In this document: in pieces, positions 52,174 to 61,121 of the stretch
How positions within the stretch are numbered: the first letter of the stretch is position 1
How the letters are laid out: each line of letters starts with the position of its first letter
Source of the DNA: Burkholderiales bacterium
Lineage (GTDB): Bacteria > Pseudomonadota > Gammaproteobacteria > Burkholderiales > SG8-41
Direction of reading: 5' to 3'
Assembly: GCA_022841375.1 (NCBI GenBank)
Contig: JALHRQ010000002.1
Span: forward strand, 124,001 to 188,000
DNA: 64,000 bases
Program-made: the position numbers and the translations under genes
Notes under the pieces: model-generated
The model's input: the letters and a program-made list of their open reading frames with translations, nothing else
Database searches by the model: none
What the model was told of the DNA's origin: nothing

Positions 52174-55077
52174 TCAGTCCGCGAGAGCGGACTCCAGCAC
52201 CCGCGCGACGTGGATCGCGTTACGTTTTGCACCATCGTGAATCTGATGCCGGCAGCTGGTGCCGTCGGCAACGATCAGCGTGTTTTTTCCGGCTTCACGG
52301 ATTTTCGGCAGCAATGACGCCTCGGCCATCCGCATCGACACGTCGTAATGCCGCGCCTCATAACCGAAACTACCGGCCATGCCGCAGCAGCTCGACTCGA
52401 TGACCTCGACATTGAGACCCGGCACCAGGCCGAGCACCTTTTTGACCGCCGGCATCGCTGCGAATGCTTTCTGATGGCAGTGACCGTGCAGCAGCGCCTT
52501 CGGTTGCGGCAACGCTTTCAGTTTCAGCTGCAACCGGCCGGCGTCGTGCTCCTGCGCCAGAAACTCCTCAAACAGGAATGCGTTCAGCGCCAGTTCCGCA
52601 CTGTCGCCGCCGGGAAGCATCGAGATGAACTCGTCGCGCAGGCCGAACAGGCACGACGGTTCGAGGCCGACGATCGGCACGCCGCGTTCGACATAGGGTT
52701 TCAGCGTGGCGATCATGCGCTGCGCTTCGGTCCGCGCTTCATCGACCAGGCCGCTGGCGAGGAAAGTCCGGCCGCAGCACAGCGGCCGCGCTTCATCTGC
52801 CGGTAGCGGCAGGTGCACCGTATAACCGGCGGCTTCCAGCACGCTGATCGCAGCACGCGCATTTTCCGGTTCGAAATAGGTGCTGAAGGTATCGACAAAC
52901 AGTACGACTTCACGTCCTGCAGCGGGTTTGCCTGCCACCGGCGCAACAAACGCATCGCGGCGCCACGCCGGCAAGGAACGTTTGGACGCAAATCCCAGTA
53001 AGGGCTTGGCGATACCCTGCAGCAGGTTCAGTAACGGCGCGAACCGGCGCGCCCACGGCGCATACCGCGGCAGATAAGCAATCAGTCGTTCTTTCAGCGG
53101 CAGGCCGTGATGCCGCCGCCAGTGATGCAGGAACTCGATTTTCATTTTCGCCATGTCGACGCCGGTCGGACATTCGCGTTTGCAGCCCTTGCACGACACA
53201 CACAGGTCCATCGCCTCGCGCACGGCTTTGGATGTCAGCGCATCGGGACCGAACTGACCCGACAGCGCCAGCCTGAGCGTATTAGCGCGACCGCGGGTCA
53301 GGTGTTTTTCATCGCGGGTGACGCGGTATGACGGACACATCGTGCCGGCATCGAATTTGCGGCAGTGGCCGTTGTTGTTGCACATCTCCACGGCCTTGTC
53401 GAAACCACCCCACTCTGACCAATCCAACGCGGGCACCGGCGGCTGCGCCTGATAGTCGGGCTTGAAGCGGAACAGGCTGCGATCGTCCTGCTTCGACGGC
53501 CGCACGATCTTTCCGGGGTTGAGCAATCCCTTGGGGTCGAACATGTCCTTGATTTCTTCAAACGCAGCGGTGATCTTCGGTCCGAAAAACGGCGCGATCC
53601 ATTCCGAACGCACCAGTCCGTCGCCGTGTTCGCCCGAGTAAGAACCCTTGTACTGCTTGACCATCGCCGCAGCTTCTTCGGCAATGGCGCGCATTTTCTC
53701 GGCACCGTCGCGGCGCATGTCGAGTATCGGCCGCACGTGCAGGCAACCCACCGACGCATGGGCATACCAGGTGCCCTTGGTGCCATGCTTGTGGAACACC
53801 TGCGTCAGGCGGTCGGTGTATTCGGCGAGATGCTCCAGCGGCACCGCGCAATCCTCGATGAACGATACCGGTTTACCGTCGCCCTTCATCGACATCATGA
53901 TGTTGAGCCCGGCCTTGCGCACTTCCCAGAATTCGCGCTGCACGGCGGGATCAATGACCTCGACGACGCTGCCGGGCAGGCCGCGGTCAGCCATCAGCTC
54001 GACCAGTTCTTTCAGCTTGCGGATCTGTTCGTCGCGATCATCGCCGGCAAATTCCACCAGCAGGATGGCCGCGGGCTCGCCTTTGACGCACTGGTCAACA
54101 ATGGACCGGAACGCCGGATTGCTGCGCGCCAGTGCGATCATCGTGTTGTCCACCAGCTCGACCGCAGCCGGTTTTAGCTTGACGATGTGCTGCGGCGCTT
54201 CCATCGACTGGAAAAACGTCGGGAAATGACAGACGCCGAGGGTTTTATGTTTCGGCAGCGGCGACAACTTGAGTTCGATGCGCCTTGAAAACGCCAGCGT
54301 GCCTTCGGAGCCGACCAGCAGATGCGCCATGTTGGCGCCGACCGGCAGCATCATATCGAGGTTGTAACCGCCGACGCGGCGCAGCACTTTCGGATAGCGG
54401 TGTTCGATTTCCTCGGCTTCGCGCCGCGCAATTGAATTGATACGTCCCACCAGGTCGCGATAGCCCTGCGGCGCATCAAGCAATTCCAGATTTTCCGGCA
54501 GGGCGCCGAAACGGTATGAGCCGCCGTCCGCCAGCCACGCATCAATGCCCAGCACGTTGTGCACCATGTTGCCGTACTGGATCGAGCGCGAACCGCAGGA
54601 GTTGTTGCCGGTCATGCCGCCGATGGTCGCCTGCGCGCTGGTCGACACATCGACCGGAAACCACAGGCCGTGCGGTTTCAGCCAGGCATTGAGATGGTCG
54701 AGCACCAGGCCCGGCTGCACCGTCACCGTCGCGGCATCCTTGTTGAAAGAAATGATTTCATTGAGATGTTTAGATACATCGAGCACCAACGCGGCGCCGA
54801 CCGTCTGGCCGCATTGCGAAGTGCCGCCGCCGCGCGGCAGCACCGGCACGCCGGCGTCGAGCGCGATCTGCATCGCAATCAGCGCATCGTCCTCGTCCCT
54901 GGGCACCACCACGCCGACGGGTTCGATCTGGTAAATCGATGCATCGGTTGAGTAGCGGCCGCGCGAGGCCGCATCAAACAGCACAGCACCGCGCACTTCG
55001 CGGCGCAGGCGCTGCGCCAGCGCGCTGCGGTCCGGGGTTGAACGTACAAACTGCACAGGCTGAGCGTGTGCGTTCAT
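52174..55077 (-). CDS. FAD-linked oxidase fused to Fe-S oxidoreductase (GlcD/GlcF-type, YdiJ-like)
   Basis: 967 residues. N-terminal FAD-binding_4 domain (PRGGGTSQCGQTVG at about 82, GNNSCGSRSIQYGNMVHN), FAD-oxidase C domain with the YSGEHGDGLVRSEW His, then a 4Fe-4S segment CVSCKGCKRECPTGVD near 640 and two CCG domains (CCGRTF, SSCCGMAGSFG). Similar in size to E. coli YdiJ, a D-2-hydroxyglutarate dehydrogenase, and related to D-lactate/glycolate dehydrogenases. Overlaps the upstream regulator gene by four bases. Confidence 0.87.
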   Translation of the reverse strand: MNAHAQPVQFVRSTPDRSALAQRLRREVRGAVLFDAASRGRYSTDASIYQIEPVGVVVPRDEDDALIAMQIALDAGVPVLPRGGGTSQCGQTVGAALVLDVSKHLNEIISFNKDAATVTVQPGLVLDHLNAWLKPHGLWFPVDVSTSAQATIGGMTGNNSCGSRSIQYGNMVHNVLGIDAWLADGGSYRFGALPENLELLDAPQGYRDLVGRINSIARREAEEIEHRYPKVLRRVGGYNLDMMLPVGANMAHLLVGSEGTLAFSRRIELKLSPLPKHKTLGVCHFPTFFQSMEAPQHIVKLKPAAVELVDNTMIALARSNPAFRSIVDQCVKGEPAAILLVEFAGDDRDEQIRKLKELVELMADRGLPGSVVEVIDPAVQREFWEVRKAGLNIMMSMKGDGKPVSFIEDCAVPLEHLAEYTDRLTQVFHKHGTKGTWYAHASVGCLHVRPILDMRRDGAEKMRAIAEEAAAMVKQYKGSYSGEHGDGLVRSEWIAPFFGPKITAAFEEIKDMFDPKGLLNPGKIVRPSKQDDRSLFRFKPDYQAQPPVPALDWSEWGGFDKAVEMCNNNGHCRKFDAGTMCPSYRVTRDEKHLTRGRANTLRLALSGQFGPDALTSKAVREAMDLCVSCKGCKRECPTGVDMAKMKIEFLHHWRRHHGLPLKERLIAYLPRYAPWARRFAPLLNLLQGIAKPLLGFASKRSLPAWRRDAFVAPVAGKPAAGREVVLFVDTFSTYFEPENARAAISVLEAAGYTVHLPLPADEARPLCCGRTFLASGLVDEARTEAQRMIATLKPYVERGVPIVGLEPSCLFGLRDEFISMLPGGDSAELALNAFLFEEFLAQEHDAGRLQLKLKALPQPKALLHGHCHQKAFAAMPAVKKVLGLVPGLNVEVIESSCCGMAGSFGYEARHYDVSMRMAEASLLPKIREAGKNTLIVADGTSCRHQIHDGAKRNAIHVARVLESALAD

Positions 55078-55793
55078 CGTGCGATCTCCGCCTTGTTGTT
55101 CTTGTTCAAAGCTTCCATGACGAGTACCAGTTTGTTGGCCAGATGATCGCGCAGCAGCGCCTGCAGCCGCACGCCATCGCGATGTGTCAGCGCATCGAGA
55201 ATTTCACCGTGTTCATGCACCGCCTTGTCCCAGCGCTCGCGCGACAGGTTGGCCAGGTAACGCGCGCGTTTCACATGCGCATTGAGGCTGCGGTACGAAG
55301 CCGTCAGCGTCGCATTGCCGGCGCAATCCATGATCCGGCTGTGGATCTGCTGGTTGTATTTGAAGTACTGCGCCAGTTCACCGCGGGCATGATGGGCAAG
55401 CATGTGGAAATGCAGTGCGCGGATGTCGGCGATGTCATCCTCGTTCGCATTGCGGCAGGCAAGTTCGCCGGCCAGCGCTTCCAGCGCGCCAAGCACGACA
55501 AACACTTCCTTCATCTTTTCCGGCTTCAGCGGCGCCACCACCGCGCCGCGATTCGGTAGCAGTTCGACCAGACCTTCCGAGGCGAGAAACTTGATCGCTT
55601 CACGCAAGGGCGTGCGCGAAGTGCCCAGCCTTTCGGCCAGCACCCGCTCATTAAGCTTGGTTTCCGGGGCCAGCTCGCCCTGCACAATGAGGTCGCGCAA
55701 CTGGTCGATGACGGTTTCATGGAGCAACCGTCGGTCGATCAGCGAGGTCACATTGGATGGGTTAGGCAGGGTATCGGGCATAACGTCAGGCAT
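55074..55793 (-). CDS. GntR family transcriptional regulator with FCD domain
   Basis: 239 residues. N-terminal winged helix-turn-helix (ETKLNERVLAERLGTSRTPLREAIKFL, part) and an all-helical FCD domain with metal-binding type His residues (LHFHMLAH, HEGEILDAL-like). FadR subgroup regulators usually sense organic acids. It is in one transcript with the FAD/Fe-S dehydrogenase and divergent from the aminotransferase gene, so both are likely targets; palindromes lie between. Confidence 0.88.
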   Translation of the reverse strand: MPDVMPDTLPNPSNVTSLIDRRLLHETVIDQLRDLIVQGELAPETKLNERVLAERLGTSRTPLREAIKFLASEGLVELLPNRGAVVAPLKPEKMKEVFVVLGALEALAGELACRNANEDDIADIRALHFHMLAHHARGELAQYFKYNQQIHSRIMDCAGNATLTASYRSLNAHVKRARYLANLSRERWDKAVHEHGEILDALTHRDGVRLQALLRDHLANKLVLVMEALNKNNKAEIAR

Positions 55794-55805
55794 AGCAGGG
55801 CTCTA

Positions 55806-55819
55806 TTTGTATGCATAAT
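55806..55819. promoter_or_regulatory. Candidate operator half-palindrome
   Basis: TTTGTATGCATAAT contains the palindrome TATGCATA (55810-55817). The outer bases resemble the more perfect TTTGTATACAAA site at 55926-55937, so the two may be a regulator site pair on the two sides of the divergent gap. Confidence 0.35.
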
Positions 55820-55882
55820 ACCCTCGATCCTCATTATTCGCAATTCAAAATAAATATGAATTAAAACAAATATTTATATACG

Positions 55883-55898
55883 TATTCCACGTGGAACA
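55883..55898. promoter_or_regulatory. parS-like palindrome
   Basis: TATTCCACGTGGAACA matches the parS-type 16-mer TGTTCCACGTGGAACA at 15 of 16 bases; the core TTCCACGTGGAA is perfect. It lies in the AT-rich gap between the GntR gene and the aminotransferase gene. It may instead be a regulator site. Confidence 0.4.
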
Positions 55899-55925
55899 TT
55901 TAAAAAATGTCCCGTGAATATCATG

Positions 55926-55937
55926 TTTGTATACAAA
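55926..55937. promoter_or_regulatory. Candidate GntR/FCD operator
   Basis: TTTGTATACAAA is a perfect 12-base palindrome of the TTGTATACAA type used by FCD-type GntR regulators. It lies 69 bases before the aminotransferase ATG and 133 bases from the regulator start. Confidence 0.5.
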
Positions 55938-56005
55938 AAAGATTGCCTAGGTCCCGTAACCGGTATTACCATGCCGGCTCAACCCTCGCCTCCTGGAGCC
56001 CCATC

Positions 56006-57205
56006 ATGACCTACGCCGCCGGCCGCCACTTCCTGCAAATCCCCGGTCCGAGCACCGTGCCCGAGCGTGTGATGCGCGCCATCGACATGCCGGTCATCGA
56101 CCATCGCGGTCCCGAGTTCGCGCAACTCGGCAAGGATGTACTCGCCGGCATGAAGCGCGTGTTCAAGACCCAGGGCGACGTGGTCATTTACCCGGCCTCC
56201 GGCACCGGCGCCTGGGAAGCCGCGCTGGTCAACACGCTGTCGCCGGGCGACACCGTGCTGATGTACGAAAGCGGCCAGTTCGCCACGCTGTGGCAGAACC
56301 TTGCGATGCGCCTGGGCCTGAAACCCGAATTCATCGCCGGCGACTGGCGCCACGGCGCCGATCCCGCGGCGATCGAAGCCCGCCTCGTCGCCGACACCGC
56401 ACACGCCATCAAGGCGGTGTGTGTCGTGCACAACGAAACCTCCACCGGCGCCACCTCGCGCGTCGGCGAAGTACGCAAGTCCATAGACCGCGCCAAACAT
56501 CCGGCGCTGTTTTTGGTCGACACCATCTCCGGACTCGGCTCGATCGACTACCGCCATGACGAATGGGGCGTCGATGTCACCGTCGGCGGTTCGCAAAAAG
56601 GCCTGATGCTGCCGCCGGGGCTGTCGTTCAACGCGATTTCGGCAAAAGCCCTCGCCACGAGCAAAGCCGCGAAGTTGCCGCGTTCCTACTGGTCATGGGA
56701 TGAAATGCTTGCGCCCAACAAAAACGGCTTTTTCCCTTACACCCCGGCGACCAATCTGCTCTACGGGCTGCGCGAAGCGCTGAAAATGCTGCTCGATGAA
56801 GAAGGCCTCGACAACGTGTTCGCGCGCCACCAGCGCCATGCCGAAGCGACGCGACGCGCGGTCAATGCCTGGGGCCTCGAAATCCTCTGTCAGAACCCCG
56901 CCGAATATTCCGGCGTGCTGACTGCGGTGCTGATGCCCGCCGGCCACAGCGAAGTGGCGTTCCGCAAGGTCGTGCTCGAGCGCTTCAACATGTCGCTGGG
57001 CAGCGGGCTGGGCAAAATCGCCGACAAGGTGTTCCGCATCGGCCACCTCGGCGACTTCAACGATCTCACGCTGCTGGGTACGCTCGCTGGCGTCGAAATG
57101 GGCCTCGAACTCGCCGGCGTGCCGCACAAAAAGGGCGGCGTTGATGCCGCGATGGCCTGGCTCACTGGCGCGAGCGCAGCGGCAAAAACGGCAAAAGCCG
57201 CCTGA
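56006..57205 (+). CDS. Serine-glyoxylate/alanine-glyoxylate aminotransferase family protein
   Basis: 399 residues from the ATG at 56006 (CTGGAG upstream). IPGPSTVPERV and HRGPEFAQL are N-terminal family motifs, and VGGSQKGLMLPPGL has the PLP Lys. The family makes glycine or hydroxypyruvate from glyoxylate and an amino donor in the serine cycle or photorespiration-like pathways. Divergent from the GntR/FAD oxidase operon, which may supply 2-keto acids. Confidence 0.85.
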   Translation: MTYAAGRHFLQIPGPSTVPERVMRAIDMPVIDHRGPEFAQLGKDVLAGMKRVFKTQGDVVIYPASGTGAWEAALVNTLSPGDTVLMYESGQFATLWQNLAMRLGLKPEFIAGDWRHGADPAAIEARLVADTAHAIKAVCVVHNETSTGATSRVGEVRKSIDRAKHPALFLVDTISGLGSIDYRHDEWGVDVTVGGSQKGLMLPPGLSFNAISAKALATSKAAKLPRSYWSWDEMLAPNKNGFFPYTPATNLLYGLREALKMLLDEEGLDNVFARHQRHAEATRRAVNAWGLEILCQNPAEYSGVLTAVLMPAGHSEVAFRKVVLERFNMSLGSGLGKIADKVFRIGHLGDFNDLTLLGTLAGVEMGLELAGVPHKKGGVDAAMAWLTGASAAAKTAKAA

Positions 57206-57230
57206 CCCTGTCGGCATGGCGTGACCCGGC

Positions 57231-57257
57231 GGCCCGCGATACAGTAGCGGGCCGTTT
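57231..57257 (+). terminator. Possible terminator after the aminotransferase gene
   Basis: GGCCCGC (57231-57237) pairs with GCGGGCC (57247-57253) across a nine-base loop, followed by only GTTT. The weak U tract makes it a doubtful terminator. Confidence 0.4.
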
Positions 57258-57302
57258 CACGTACAACACAATAAAACAAACCGGTTTCCGGAGGAGAACG
57301 CC

Positions 57303-58271
57303 ATGAATCGCAGACTACTCGCCGCCCTGCTGCTGGGCACCACGCTGGGTACGCCCCTGGCCTCGGTCGCCCAGGAATACCCGTACAAGGCTATTCGTTT
57401 TGTCGTACCCTTCGCCCCCGGCGGCGGCACCGACATCATCGGCCGTATCGTCGCCCAGGCACTGAACGAAACCCTGGGACAGCCAGTGGTGATCGACAAC
57501 CGCGGCGGCGCCGGCTCGACACTCGGCACCGAAATCGTCGCCAAGTCGCCGGCCGACGGCTACACCATCCTGTTTGGCAACATCAGCCTCGCGTTCAACG
57601 CCACGCTGTACACCAAACTGCGCTACGACACGCTGCGCGACCTCGCGCCGATTTCACTGTCCGCCGTGCAGCCCAACATCCTGGTCATACACCCCAGCCT
57701 GCCGGCGAAGAACCTCAAGGAGTTCATCGAACTCGTGCGCGCCAATCCGGGCAAATACAACTACGCTTCGGCCGGCACCGGCGCCGGCACCCACCTCGCC
57801 GCCGAACTGCTGAAGCTGCTGACCAAAATCGACATCGTCCACGTGCCGTACAAAGGCACCGGCCCGGCGCTGAGCGACCTGCTCGGCGGCCAGATCAACA
57901 TGATGGTTTCGACTTTCGCCTCAGCGCTGCCCCATGTCCGCAGCGGCCGCATGCGCGCGCTCGGCGTCACCACTGCCAAACGCTCGCCTGCCGCGCCGGA
58001 CGTGCCGACGCTGATCGAAAGCGGCGTCGCCGGCTACGACTACAGCACCTGGTACGGCCTGCTTGCGCCCACTGGCACCGCCAAACCGATCATCGACAAG
58101 CTCAATGCCGCCAACCGCAAGATACTGGCGCGCGACGACATCAAACAGAAACTGGAAAGCCAAGGCGTCGATCCGATCGTCAACACGCCTGCGGAATTTT
58201 CCGCCTACATGAAATCCGAGACCGAAAAATGGGGCAAAGTGGTCAAGGCCACCGGCGCCAAGGCCGAATAA
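57303..58271 (+). CDS. Bug/TctC family periplasmic solute-binding protein
   Basis: 322 residues with a signal peptide cut after SVAQ (about residue 22). YPYKAIRFVVPFAPGGGTDIIGR, VIDNRGGAGSTLG and GPALSDLLGGQINMM are Bug blocks (partly shown). GGAGGAG is close before the ATG. Second orphan Bug protein in the window; it is followed by a crotonase-like gene. Confidence 0.9.
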   Translation: MNRRLLAALLLGTTLGTPLASVAQEYPYKAIRFVVPFAPGGGTDIIGRIVAQALNETLGQPVVIDNRGGAGSTLGTEIVAKSPADGYTILFGNISLAFNATLYTKLRYDTLRDLAPISLSAVQPNILVIHPSLPAKNLKEFIELVRANPGKYNYASAGTGAGTHLAAELLKLLTKIDIVHVPYKGTGPALSDLLGGQINMMVSTFASALPHVRSGRMRALGVTTAKRSPAAPDVPTLIESGVAGYDYSTWYGLLAPTGTAKPIIDKLNAANRKILARDDIKQKLESQGVDPIVNTPAEFSAYMKSETEKWGKVVKATGAKAE

Positions 58272-58319
58272 AACGGCAACTGAAAACAGGCGATGGGCGT
58301 GGCCGTTTAGAATATCCCC

Positions 58320-59099
58320 ATGAATGACAGCATCCTCACTGCGCGCGACGGCGACATCGCCACCGTCACGCTGAACCGCCCCGACAAACTCAACGCGCTG
58401 AACCGCGCGATGTGGGATGGTCTCGGCGAGACCATGCGCCTGCTGTCCGGCAACGACAGCCTGCGCTGCGTGGTGCTGCGCGGCGCCGGCGGCAAGGCCT
58501 TCGCCGCGGGCGCCGACATCGCCGAATTCGCCACTGAACGCGCCAATGCGCGCCAGGCCAAACACTACGGCGACCTGATCCACGCCACCATGCAGGCCGT
58601 CGCGCAATGCCGGCATCCCACCGTTGCGCTGATCGAAGGCGCCTGTGTCGGCGGTGGCCTGGAAATCGCCGCGATGTGCGACATGCGCGTCTGCGGCACT
58701 TCCAGCCGCTTCGGCGTGCCGATCAACAAGCTCGGCCTGACCATGGGTTACGGCGAACTCGCCGGCCTGCTGGCGCTGGTCGGCCGCGCCGTTGCGCTGG
58801 AAATCCTGCTCGAAGGCCGCGTGTTCACTGCCGACGAGGCCTACCGCAAAGGCCTGGTCAATCAGGTAGTCGCCGATGACCAGGTCGAAAGCGAGGGCTA
58901 TGCGCTGGCGAAACGCATCGCCAGCGGCGCGCCACTGGTCGCGCGCTGGCACAAGCAATTCATCGAGCGCCTGACTGTGCGCGCCGACATCCCGCCCGAG
59001 GAATGGGACACCGGTTTCGCCTGCTTCGACACCGACGACTACCGCACCGGCGTCAAAGCCTTTCTCGACAAAACCAAACCGAAGTTCGAAGGCCGCTGA
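58320..59099 (+). CDS. Enoyl-CoA hydratase/isomerase family protein
   Basis: 259 residues. AFAAGADIAEF and GACVGGGLEIAAMCDM are the crotonase motifs. As in the paralog at 47041-47826, the second catalytic Glu position reads GVPINKLG (Asn). The two share long identical stretches, such as DSLRCVVLRGAG and GAPLVARWHKQFI, so they arose by duplication. The stop overlaps the next start by one base. Confidence 0.85.
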   Translation: MNDSILTARDGDIATVTLNRPDKLNALNRAMWDGLGETMRLLSGNDSLRCVVLRGAGGKAFAAGADIAEFATERANARQAKHYGDLIHATMQAVAQCRHPTVALIEGACVGGGLEIAAMCDMRVCGTSSRFGVPINKLGLTMGYGELAGLLALVGRAVALEILLEGRVFTADEAYRKGLVNQVVADDQVESEGYALAKRIASGAPLVARWHKQFIERLTVRADIPPEEWDTGFACFDTDDYRTGVKAFLDKTKPKFEGR

Positions 59100-59836
59100 T
59101 GCGCCATTGGCTTGCACTGGCGCTCGCACTGATCAGCTTCAGCTGTTTTGCCCAGGCCGATTACGCCCGCGAGCAGCGCTGGGCCGACGAAATCACCCCC
59201 GCCGTGCTCGTCGGCGATCCAGTGCAGCTGGCGCTACCGGCCGGCCGCAAATTCCTCGGCATCTATGCGCCGAACAGCAAGGCGCGCGCCGGTGTTGTGA
59301 TCGTTCATGGCCTCGGCATGCACCCGGACTGGAGCGTGGTCCATCCGTTGCGCAGCCAGCTCTCGGAACAGGGTTACGCCACGCTGTCGGTGCAGATGCC
59401 GGTAATGGCCGCCGGCGTGCCCGGCGAACAGTATTCACCGCTGTTTCCGGAAGCCGCGGCGCGCATTGCCGTTGCGGTGAAATTCCTGCGTGACAAAGGT
59501 CTGCAGAAAATCGCCATCGTCTCGCACAGTTACGGCGCGCGCATGACCAACGTGCTGCTCAACCAGCCGGATGCGCCGACGATCAGCGCCTGGGTTGCCA
59601 TCGGCATCATGGGGGAATACACCCAACCCGCGACCTTCAAGGCCCCGGTGCTCGATCTCTACGGCGAACATGATTTCCCCGGCGTGCTCGAACTCGCCGC
59701 CAAACGCGCCAATGCCATCAAATCCGTGCGCGGCTCCGCGCAGATCCACGTCGCCGGCGCCGATCATTTTTTCTATGGCATGGACAATGAACTGGTACGC
59801 AACGTAAAGCTGTTCCTCGACCGCGCCACCCGTTGA
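59099..59836 (+). CDS. Exported alpha/beta hydrolase fold protein
   Basis: 245 residues from the ATG at 59099. Signal peptide of about 18 residues ending CFAQA. GVVIVHGLGMHPDW forms the oxyanion region, VSHSYGAR the nucleophile elbow Ser, DLYGEHDFP a possible Asp and GADHFF the His. The pattern is near DUF3530/dienelactone hydrolase-like proteins. A periplasmic ester or thioester substrate is possible; not known. Confidence 0.72.
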   Translation: MRHWLALALALISFSCFAQADYAREQRWADEITPAVLVGDPVQLALPAGRKFLGIYAPNSKARAGVVIVHGLGMHPDWSVVHPLRSQLSEQGYATLSVQMPVMAAGVPGEQYSPLFPEAAARIAVAVKFLRDKGLQKIAIVSHSYGARMTNVLLNQPDAPTISAWVAIGIMGEYTQPATFKAPVLDLYGEHDFPGVLELAAKRANAIKSVRGSAQIHVAGADHFFYGMDNELVRNVKLFLDRATR

Positions 59837-59863
59837 CCGCCTTCATTTCCCGGAACACCCGAT

Positions 59864-61066
59864 ATGTCGATAGACCACACTTCCGTCACGCTGACCGGCG
59901 GCCAGTTCCAGTGGGATGACCCGCTGCTGATCGAAGCTCAACTAACCGACGAAGAACGGATGATCCGCGACACCGCGCGCCATTACGCGCAGGAAAAACT
60001 CGCGCCGCGCATCCGCGACTGGAACCGCAACGAAACCTTCGACCGCGAAGTGATGCGCGAAATGGGCGCGCTGGGTTTCCTCGGCGCGCCGCTCGAAGGT
60101 TATGGCTGCGCCGGCATCGGCTACGTCGCCTACGGGCTGATCATGCGCGAACTCGAACGCGTCGACACCGCCTTCCGTTCCGCCTGCGGCGTGCAAAGTG
60201 GACTCGCGATGACGCCGATCTACGCCTACGGCACCGAGGAACAAAGACAAAAGTATTTGCCCAAAATGGTCACCGGCGAACTGCTCGGCTGTTTCGGCCT
60301 GACCGAACCCGACCACGGATCCGACCCCGGCAGCATGTTGAGCCGCGCGCGCAGCGTCGACGGCGGCTGGCGGCTCAGCGGCAACAAGATCTGGATCACC
60401 CACGCCCCGATCGCCGACATCATGATCGTCTGGGCCAAGGACGACGGCGGCGTGATCCGCGGCTTCATTCTCGAGCGCGGCATGGAAGGGCTGGCTACGC
60501 GCAAGATCGAAGGCAAATTTTCGGTGCGCGCCTCGCCCACCGGTGAAATCATCATGGACAACGTGTTTGTACCCGAAGCCAACCTGCTGCCCAATGTGTC
60601 GGGCCTCAAAGGCCCGTTCGGCTGCCTCAACAACGCCCGTTTTGTGATCTGCTGGGGCGCGCTCGGTGCCGCCGAGGCCTGCTGGCACACTGCACGCCAG
60701 TACACCATGGACCGCAAACAATTCGGCAAACCGCTGGCGGCGAACCAGTTGATCCAGAAAAAACTCGCTGACATGCAGTCGGAAATCGCGCTGGGCCTGC
60801 TCGCCTGCCTGCATGTCAGCCGGCTGCGCGACCAGGGACTGGCGACGCCGGAAATGGTATCGCTTCTCAAGCGCAACTCCACCGGCAAGGCCCTGGACAT
60901 CGCCCGCGCCGCACGCGACATGCTCGGCGGCAACGGCATCTCCGACGAATTCCCGGTTATCCGCCACATGCTCAACCTTGAAACCGTCAATACGCTCGAA
61001 GGCACCCATGACATCCATGCACTGGTACTGGGCCGCGCCCAGACTGGACTGTCGGCTTTTAACTGA
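59864..61066 (+). CDS. gcdH: Acyl-CoA dehydrogenase, glutaryl-CoA dehydrogenase-like
   Basis: 400 residues, length and sequence of [19 protein letters not shown] and [21 protein letters not shown] are acyl-CoA dehydrogenase motifs. [15 protein letters not shown] has the catalytic Glu in the setting typical of glutaryl-CoA dehydrogenase, and [10 protein letters not shown] the residues around the carboxylate-binding Arg loop. It would oxidise and decarboxylate glutaryl-CoA to crotonyl-CoA with electron transfer flavoprotein. The CoA-transferase 13 kb away could make its substrate. Confidence 0.84.
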   Translation: MSIDHTSVTLTGGQFQWDDPLLIEAQLTDEERMIRDTARHYAQEKLAPRIRDWNRNETFDREVMREMGALGFLGAPLEGYGCAGIGYVAYGLIMRELERVDTAFRSACGVQSGLAMTPIYAYGTEEQRQKYLPKMVTGELLGCFGLTEPDHGSDPGSMLSRARSVDGGWRLSGNKIWITHAPIADIMIVWAKDDGGVIRGFILERGMEGLATRKIEGKFSVRASPTGEIIMDNVFVPEANLLPNVSGLKGPFGCLNNARFVICWGALGAAEACWHTARQYTMDRKQFGKPLAANQLIQKKLADMQSEIALGLLACLHVSRLRDQGLATPEMVSLLKRNSTGKALDIARAARDMLGGNGISDEFPVIRHMLNLETVNTLEGTHDIHALVLGRAQTGLSAFN

Positions 61067-61121
61067 GCGGTGCTAAGCTGTTGATGTAGATCATGTCGTA
61101 ATACCCGTGGCGTGATTCACT

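Noticed and set aside
58271-58308. AAACGGC...GCCGTTT hairpin as a terminator after the second Bug gene
   Set aside because: The loop is 24 bases, the stem only seven, and no T run follows.
57921-59129. Reverse-strand open frame of 402 codons over the second crotonase gene
   Set aside because: Antisense to clear Bug and crotonase genes, with a biased composition typical of high-GC shadows.
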